A stretch of 64,000 nucleotides of DNA, taken from contig JADJOX010000007.1 of assembly GCA_016713565.1 (NCBI GenBank), positions 672,501-736,500 on the forward strand. Direction: 5' to 3'. This DNA comes from Ignavibacteriota bacterium (GTDB lineage: Bacteria > Bacteroidota > Ignavibacteria > Ignavibacteriales > Melioribacteraceae). The translations under genes and the position numbers were made by a program. The notes beneath the pieces are model-generated. The model saw nothing but the letters and a program-made list of their open reading frames with translations. It was not told the DNA's origin and ran no database searches. Numbering within the stretch: the stretch's first letter is position 1; the number at the start of each line of letters is the position of its first letter. Positions 60,334 to 64,000 of the stretch are shown one piece after another.

Positions 60334-62429
60334 TAAATTTTCTGAAATTTTATACTTTTATCAGTTGCGGTATATATCAAATAAAGTTGTCCTTCAAAAT
60401 TTTCTATCGAATAATCGATAATTTTCGGCGTTAAATAATCCGCCAAACGGCTAACTGAATCTGTATTAAAATCTAATTTAAATTTTTGAACTTTATTCTC
60501 TTTTTTAAAATATAAAATATAATTTTTTCTTTTATCTTGATAGTACCAATAATTTGACTCGTCAAATAAAGCTTTAAATAAAATGTTTTTTGTCCTAATC
60601 TGCTTTGTCGTTTTTCCGTCATAAAGAATAATCAATTCATAATCACTAAAATGTAAAATCGAGAGAATTGATTCTTGACTGTTTTTTCTTGATCTGTCTA
60701 ATATTGTTACTTTAGGTTTATCTGTCTGATTGATTTTTTTACTTATTATAGTTCGGTAATTTTTATTTCTGTAATTCTTCAAACTCAGACTTCCGCTTAC
60801 ATTTTGCCAATAAAACATATCATTTGCTGAATTTAAAATTTGCTCCACCACAGAAGTATCAATAAAAGTTGAAAACCTGTTCTTATATTGATCTTTATCA
60901 AATTCCATTTTTGTATAATATAAACCCGCATTCGACTTTTGCAGAGTGTAAAAATTATCGGTGGAATCAATTAATATTTCTTCAACCGGATTCGCAGCAT
61001 AAATAAAATTTTGATTTTTCGTTTTTGGTTTTCTTTCTGCGGATCTGATTTCAATCAGTCTTTCATATTTTGTAAAAGCCGCAAGCATATTAGATACCGG
61101 AGATATAGAAATTTGATTAAAGTCATTTACAAATTTTTCAACATTCTGATTTGAGAAATTCCCTCTTTTATCAAGAGTTAAAATTGTAGCAAAATTATTT
61201 TCAATATCGGAGATAATTATTTGACTCTCTAATTTATTCCCCGATTTTTTTAAATATATTTTTTTCGGGATTCCCCCTATGGAATAATTAAACGAATTTC
61301 TCCAATCTTTTAAAGCGCCTAATTGTTTTAAATAACCATTTTTGCTTAATATCAAAACCGAATTTGCATATTTATTTTTTAAATACTTTAAATCAGTTAT
61401 TCCTTCAATTTCATAATTTATTACTAAATATTTTATATCATTTAATTTAATGTAGGCTTGTTCCGTATCAAAATTTATTGCCGCAATATCTTTAAAATTA
61501 TTTTTATTGAAATCTTCGATTTCAAATATGCTTGGAATAAAATCAAAATTAAACTTTAGTGTTTGCGAAAAAGAATAAACAGAATCGCCGAGCATAATTT
61601 TTAATCCGTCGCCGTCAGCCACCGCCAAATCAATAAAGTCATCATTATTATAATGTACTTTTTTGAAAGAATATAAAGTTTTATTAAATGAAATATCTCT
61701 CGATTCATTGAATGCGTAATCAGGGTAGCTTTCCATAAATTTTAATGAATTATTCAGAATGTCAATTCCAATCAAATCAGTAAATCCATCTTGGTTGAAA
61801 TCCAAAGGAATGATTTCGCGGAAAATGTTTTTATCATAAGAAGATTCTTCAATTATTTTGTTGCCTTTTAATGAAAGGATTTTAAATCCCTTAAAATTTG
61901 TTCCGGATATAATGGCTTCATTTTCCGAATTATTATCCAGATCAACAATTTCAAAAGATGTAGGATAAGAATTGAATTCTATTTTATCAATCAGCTGTAA
62001 ATTGTTAGTCTTATTGAATGAAACGAGTCCTGCCATTCGTTTATTCCTTGATACGAAAAGATAAAAGTTTTCGCCTTTTGGCGATGTTTTAATCCATTTG
62101 AAATCATCAATTGGAAAAAAAAAGAATTTCCTTTCGCCCGCTCCAAATGAACCTTCGGCTAAACCTTTGTGGAGAACAAAACTCTTCTGCTGACTTCCGA
62201 ATAAAATAATATCGTCGATACCATCGTCATTATAGTCAATAAATGTAAATTTTGTAAATCCCGGATATGTTACAATTTCTTGTGATATTCCGAAATTATT
62301 TAAAAGTGTTTGAGCCGGAACATTTACTGAAATAAGCAATAATGATAAAATATATTTAGATATTATTTTTCCTTTCGGTAAGCCTTTGCTTTCTTCTTTG
62401 GAGAGCTTCGTCAAATCTCCTCTTTTCAT
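60333..62429 (-). CDS. Secreted FG-GAP/VCBS-like beta-propeller protein
   Basis: This protein of about 700 residues has FG-GAP/VCBS-type Ca-binding repeats: FTFIDYNDDGIDDIILFG, EIVDLDNNSENEAIISG, PLDFNQDGFTDLIGIDILNN and FEIEDFNKNNFKDIAAIN. These form a beta-propeller for the first 350 residues; the rest is beta-rich and unassigned. The start is uncertain. The first ATG giving a short N-terminus is at 62429, inside the thioesterase gene (74-nt overlap). The signal sequence IISKYILSLLLISVNVPAQ begins about 20 codons later with only non-standard codons before it. The stop overlaps the protease start (TAATG), so the two are likely co-expressed surface proteins. Confidence 0.76.
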   Translation of the reverse strand: MKRGDLTKLSKEESKGLPKGKIISKYILSLLLISVNVPAQTLLNNFGISQEIVTYPGFTKFTFIDYNDDGIDDIILFGSQQKSFVLHKGLAEGSFGAGERKFFFFPIDDFKWIKTSPKGENFYLFVSRNKRMAGLVSFNKTNNLQLIDKIEFNSYPTSFEIVDLDNNSENEAIISGTNFKGFKILSLKGNKIIEESSYDKNIFREIIPLDFNQDGFTDLIGIDILNNSLKFMESYPDYAFNESRDISFNKTLYSFKKVHYNNDDFIDLAVADGDGLKIMLGDSVYSFSQTLKFNFDFIPSIFEIEDFNKNNFKDIAAINFDTEQAYIKLNDIKYLVINYEIEGITDLKYLKNKYANSVLILSKNGYLKQLGALKDWRNSFNYSIGGIPKKIYLKKSGNKLESQIIISDIENNFATILTLDKRGNFSNQNVEKFVNDFNQISISPVSNMLAAFTKYERLIEIRSAERKPKTKNQNFIYAANPVEEILIDSTDNFYTLQKSNAGLYYTKMEFDKDQYKNRFSTFIDTSVVEQILNSANDMFYWQNVSGSLSLKNYRNKNYRTIISKKINQTDKPKVTILDRSRKNSQESILSILHFSDYELIILYDGKTTKQIRTKNILFKALFDESNYWYYQDKRKNYILYFKKENKVQKFKLDFNTDSVSRLADYLTPKIIDYSIENFEGQLYLIYTATDKSIKFQKI

Positions 62430-62832
62430 CTTCGTTTTCCGGAATAATCTCATATGTTTTGGCAGGTTTGCCATTTTTATCCACACTAACAAAAGTAAGA
62501 TATGCTGAATTTGTGTGCAAATTTTTTCTAGAAATAAAATTTTCTGTAATAACTTTAACTCCCACTTCCATTGAAGTGTTAAACGCTCTGTTAACCGAAG
62601 CAATAAGCGTAACAACGTAACCTAGCTTTATCGGAAGATGAAAGTCAATATTATCAACAGACGCGGTAACACAAACTTTTTCGGCATGTTTGCTTGCGGC
62701 TAACGCTGCGCAAATATCAATCCAATGCATTAATTGTCCGCCCAATAAATTTCCAAGCTGATTTGTATGCTGAGGCAAAACGAGCTCGGTCATAGTTACA
62801 ACAGAATCTTTAACAAATTTTTTTTTAGCCAT
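62356..62832 (-). CDS. Acyl-CoA thioesterase (YciA/BACH hotdog type)
   Basis: The 158-residue protein is a single hotdog-fold domain with TELVLPQHTNQLGNLLGGQLMHWID-type residues (HTNQLGNLLGGQLMHW), CVTASVDNIDFHLPIKLG and HTNSAYLTFVSVD. This is the cytosolic acyl-CoA hydrolase pattern (BACH, YciA), which cleaves acyl-CoA to free acid and CoA. It has no signal peptide. Its start overlaps the bamD-like end by 8 nt, and its end overlaps the FG-GAP gene. The role next to envelope genes is unclear. Confidence 0.9.
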   Translation of the reverse strand: MAKKKFVKDSVVTMTELVLPQHTNQLGNLLGGQLMHWIDICAALAASKHAEKVCVTASVDNIDFHLPIKLGYVVTLIASVNRAFNTSMEVGVKVITENFISRKNLHTNSAYLTFVSVDKNGKPAKTYEIIPENEDEKRRFDEALQRRKQRLTERKNNI

Positions 62833-63577
62833 TTAAAGATTTTTCTAATTCTTGTGAAAGTTCTTTTAAATCTTCTACATTATCATCGTTAGGATATTTT
62901 TTTATATAATCCGCTATATTTCTTAAAGCTTCATCTTTTTTGTTCTTTAAAATTAACAAATTTATTAATCTGTAATGTGCCAAAGGCGCAAATTTGGAAT
63001 CGAAATATGTATTTTTTACGTTTTCATAATATTGGATTGCGGCGTTGTAATATTCCATCTTTTCATAAATCACAGCATTCTGATATTCTTTTTCTGCAAA
63101 TTTGGAATAGAGTTCGGCAATTTTTTTTTCAGCTTCATCAACTTTGGGGTGTGTTGGGAAAAATTCAATAAATGCTTGAAATTCTTCAATTGCCTTTTTT
63201 GTATAACTTTGCTCCAATTGAAAATCTGGCGATAATTGAAAATAAGATTCACCAAGCATAAATTGTGCGTCTTGAACAAAATCACTTGCCGGAAAATCTT
63301 TAATAACTTTGCTGAATTCATATGCTGAAAGCAGATATTGCTCTTTCTTAAAATAAGTAAAACCCAAAAAATATTGCGCGTCGTCGCTTATTGAACTTCC
63401 GGTATATTGTAATAAAATTGATTGGAATTCTTTTACAGCATCGTCATATTCTTCATCGAGCATTAACTTTTTTGCATATTCCAAATGCTGCTCGGATGTT
63501 AAAGTAGTTGTGTCAACGGATGAGGAGCAATTCCAAATTAGGGTTGATGAGAATAATAATATTAAAATTTTTTTCAT
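62825..63577 (-). CDS. BamD-like outer-membrane assembly lipoprotein
   Basis: The 250-residue protein has a lipoprotein-like signal ending near Cys17 (LIWNCSSSVDTT) and then five or six TPR-type repeats: EYAKKLMLDEEYDDAVKEFQS, DAQYFLGFTYFKKEQYLLSAY, VQDAQFMLGESYFQLSPDFQLEQ and so on. BamD homologues have this exact form and join BamA in the Bam complex; the pattern SPDFQLEQSYTKKAIEEFQ is typical. It precedes a thioesterase with an 8-nt overlap. I withhold the symbol because other TPR lipoproteins look similar. Confidence 0.82.
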   Translation of the reverse strand: MKKILILLFSSTLIWNCSSSVDTTTLTSEQHLEYAKKLMLDEEYDDAVKEFQSILLQYTGSSISDDAQYFLGFTYFKKEQYLLSAYEFSKVIKDFPASDFVQDAQFMLGESYFQLSPDFQLEQSYTKKAIEEFQAFIEFFPTHPKVDEAEKKIAELYSKFAEKEYQNAVIYEKMEYYNAAIQYYENVKNTYFDSKFAPLAHYRLINLLILKNKKDEALRNIADYIKKYPNDDNVEDLKELSQELEKSLNG

Positions 63578-63624
63578 TGATAAATTTTCCTGATCACATA
63601 AATTAAATAAAATTACAAAAATAA

Positions 63625-64000
63625 TTATTTGCTTCTAACGTTAAAAAATAAATAAACTGCCACAGCCGCGGTTCCGACAGCTATTGCTGGTTCAATAATA
63701 CTTGAGAAAAACGGTTCATTCGGAATTTCAGGTGAAGTAAACCCGTAAGCAATATTTTGAACCGAATTAATATCGTCTAAAGCTAAGGTATCTGAAACAT
63801 TATATACAAAATTTTCAACTTCGCCAAGTTTACCATTTGCGCTTAAATAAAATGAGCCTTCCAAATAAATTTTTCTATTTACAAGATAATTTCCAAAAAT
63901 TCCATCTCTGAACATTTCTGGATAACCTACAGAGATATTTTTTATTGAATAATTTAATATTTCACTCTGTTCTACCTCAGTAGAAAATTTAAATCCGTTT
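63625..64000 (-). CDS. C-terminal part of unknown membrane-anchored protein
   Basis: The frame stays open on the minus strand to the window edge, giving about 124 residues of a longer protein. The readable part has beta-rich sequence (GFKFSTEVEQSEIL, SVGYPEMFRDGIFGNYLV, KIYLEGSFYLSANGKLGEVENF) and a C-terminal hydrophobic helix (about the last 25 residues, IIEPAIAVGTAAVAVYLFFNVRSK as continuous stretch of helix plus basic end). It could be anchored by its tail in the inner membrane, with most of the protein in the periplasm. I do not recognise the family. It lies 47 nt upstream of the bamD-like gene on the same strand, so a shared transcript is possible. Confidence 0.55.
   Translation of the reverse strand, partial: NGFKFSTEVEQSEILNYSIKNISVGYPEMFRDGIFGNYLVNRKIYLEGSFYLSANGKLGEVENFVYNVSDTLALDDINSVQNIAYGFTSPEIPNEPFFSSIIEPAIAVGTAAVAVYLFFNVRSK

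Noticed and set aside
1..64000. Insertion sequences, integrases, prophage genes, tRNA or rRNA genes
   Set aside because: None could be recognised; gene order is dense and ordinary for a chromosome core, and no transposase, integrase or tRNA-like cloverleaf was found in the gaps examined.

Overview
This is a strongly AT-rich bacterial chromosome segment, by eye near 30% GC and almost fully coding. It looks like a Gram-negative member of the Bacteroidota/Chlorobiota/Ignavibacteria assemblage. The grounds are Kdo/Lpt/Mla/BamA-type outer-membrane genes, secreted proteins ending in type IX secretion (T9SS) sorting tails, LytS/LytTR signalling, a GWxTD protein, an MXAN_6640-type putative protease and a DGGGP-synthase-like UbiA protein. 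The lineage is inferred from gene content only. No rRNA, tRNA, CRISPR array, integrase or insertion sequence was seen.

Layout. 1-10 kb: the end of a bacterial-microcompartment (BMC) vertex-protein gene, then dprA, rarA, an ftsB-like gene, ddl, a Gfo/Idh/MocA oxidoreductase, metF, a membrane-anchored penicillin-acylase-family hydrolase and rmuC. 10-14 kb: an orphan T9SS tail remnant, then a four-gene operon of two LiaF-like membrane proteins, a LytS-type kinase and a LytTR regulator, preceded by a candidate LytTR operator. 14-16.6 kb: a PEGA/Omp28-like lipoprotein and a CoA-acylating aldehyde dehydrogenase with a cargo-like C-terminal tail. 16.5-26.8 kb: envelope operons (acyltransferase, ruvB, kdsA, kdsD, lptC, OstA-like lptA, lptB; then gatC, kdsB, a PLP deaminase and a lone B12-binding mutase domain) and a frameshifted Ste24-like protease. 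27-34.5 kb: a sodium/solute symporter with a tiny membrane partner, a PpiD/SurA-type foldase, a PiT phosphate transporter with its DUF47 partner, and an outer-membrane barrel.

34.6-40.7 kb: aroK and aroB, a GHL10-type glycosidase and uvrA. 40.8-50.4 kb: one dense minus-strand run of rimO, GWxTD protein, PfkB sugar kinase, Omp85 protein, UbiA prenyltransferase, rnhB, yraN and mlaE-mlaF-mlaD. 50.4-58.6 kb: a T9SS propeller, M48 lipoprotein protease, VOC protein, cdsA, DUF2007 zinc-ribbon protein, CPBP protease, DUF3108 protein, 3-methyladenine glycosylase and ccmA/ccmB. 58.7-64 kb: an MXAN_6640-type protease with T9SS tail, an FG-GAP propeller, a thioesterase, a bamD-like lipoprotein and the C-terminal end of an unknown membrane protein.

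The unifying theme is building and monitoring the cell envelope: Kdo synthesis (KdsD, KdsA, KdsB; KdsC not seen), LPS transport (LptB, LptC, LptA-like), outer-membrane assembly (Omp85, BamD, PpiD/SurA), lipid handling (MlaEFD, CdsA, UbiA) and envelope-stress-like signalling (LiaF-like/LytS/LytTR). The items most worth a second look are the BMC pair, the LiaF-like/LytS/LytTR module with its putative operator and in-gene tandem repeat, the archaeal-like prenyltransferase and the frameshifted M48 protease.
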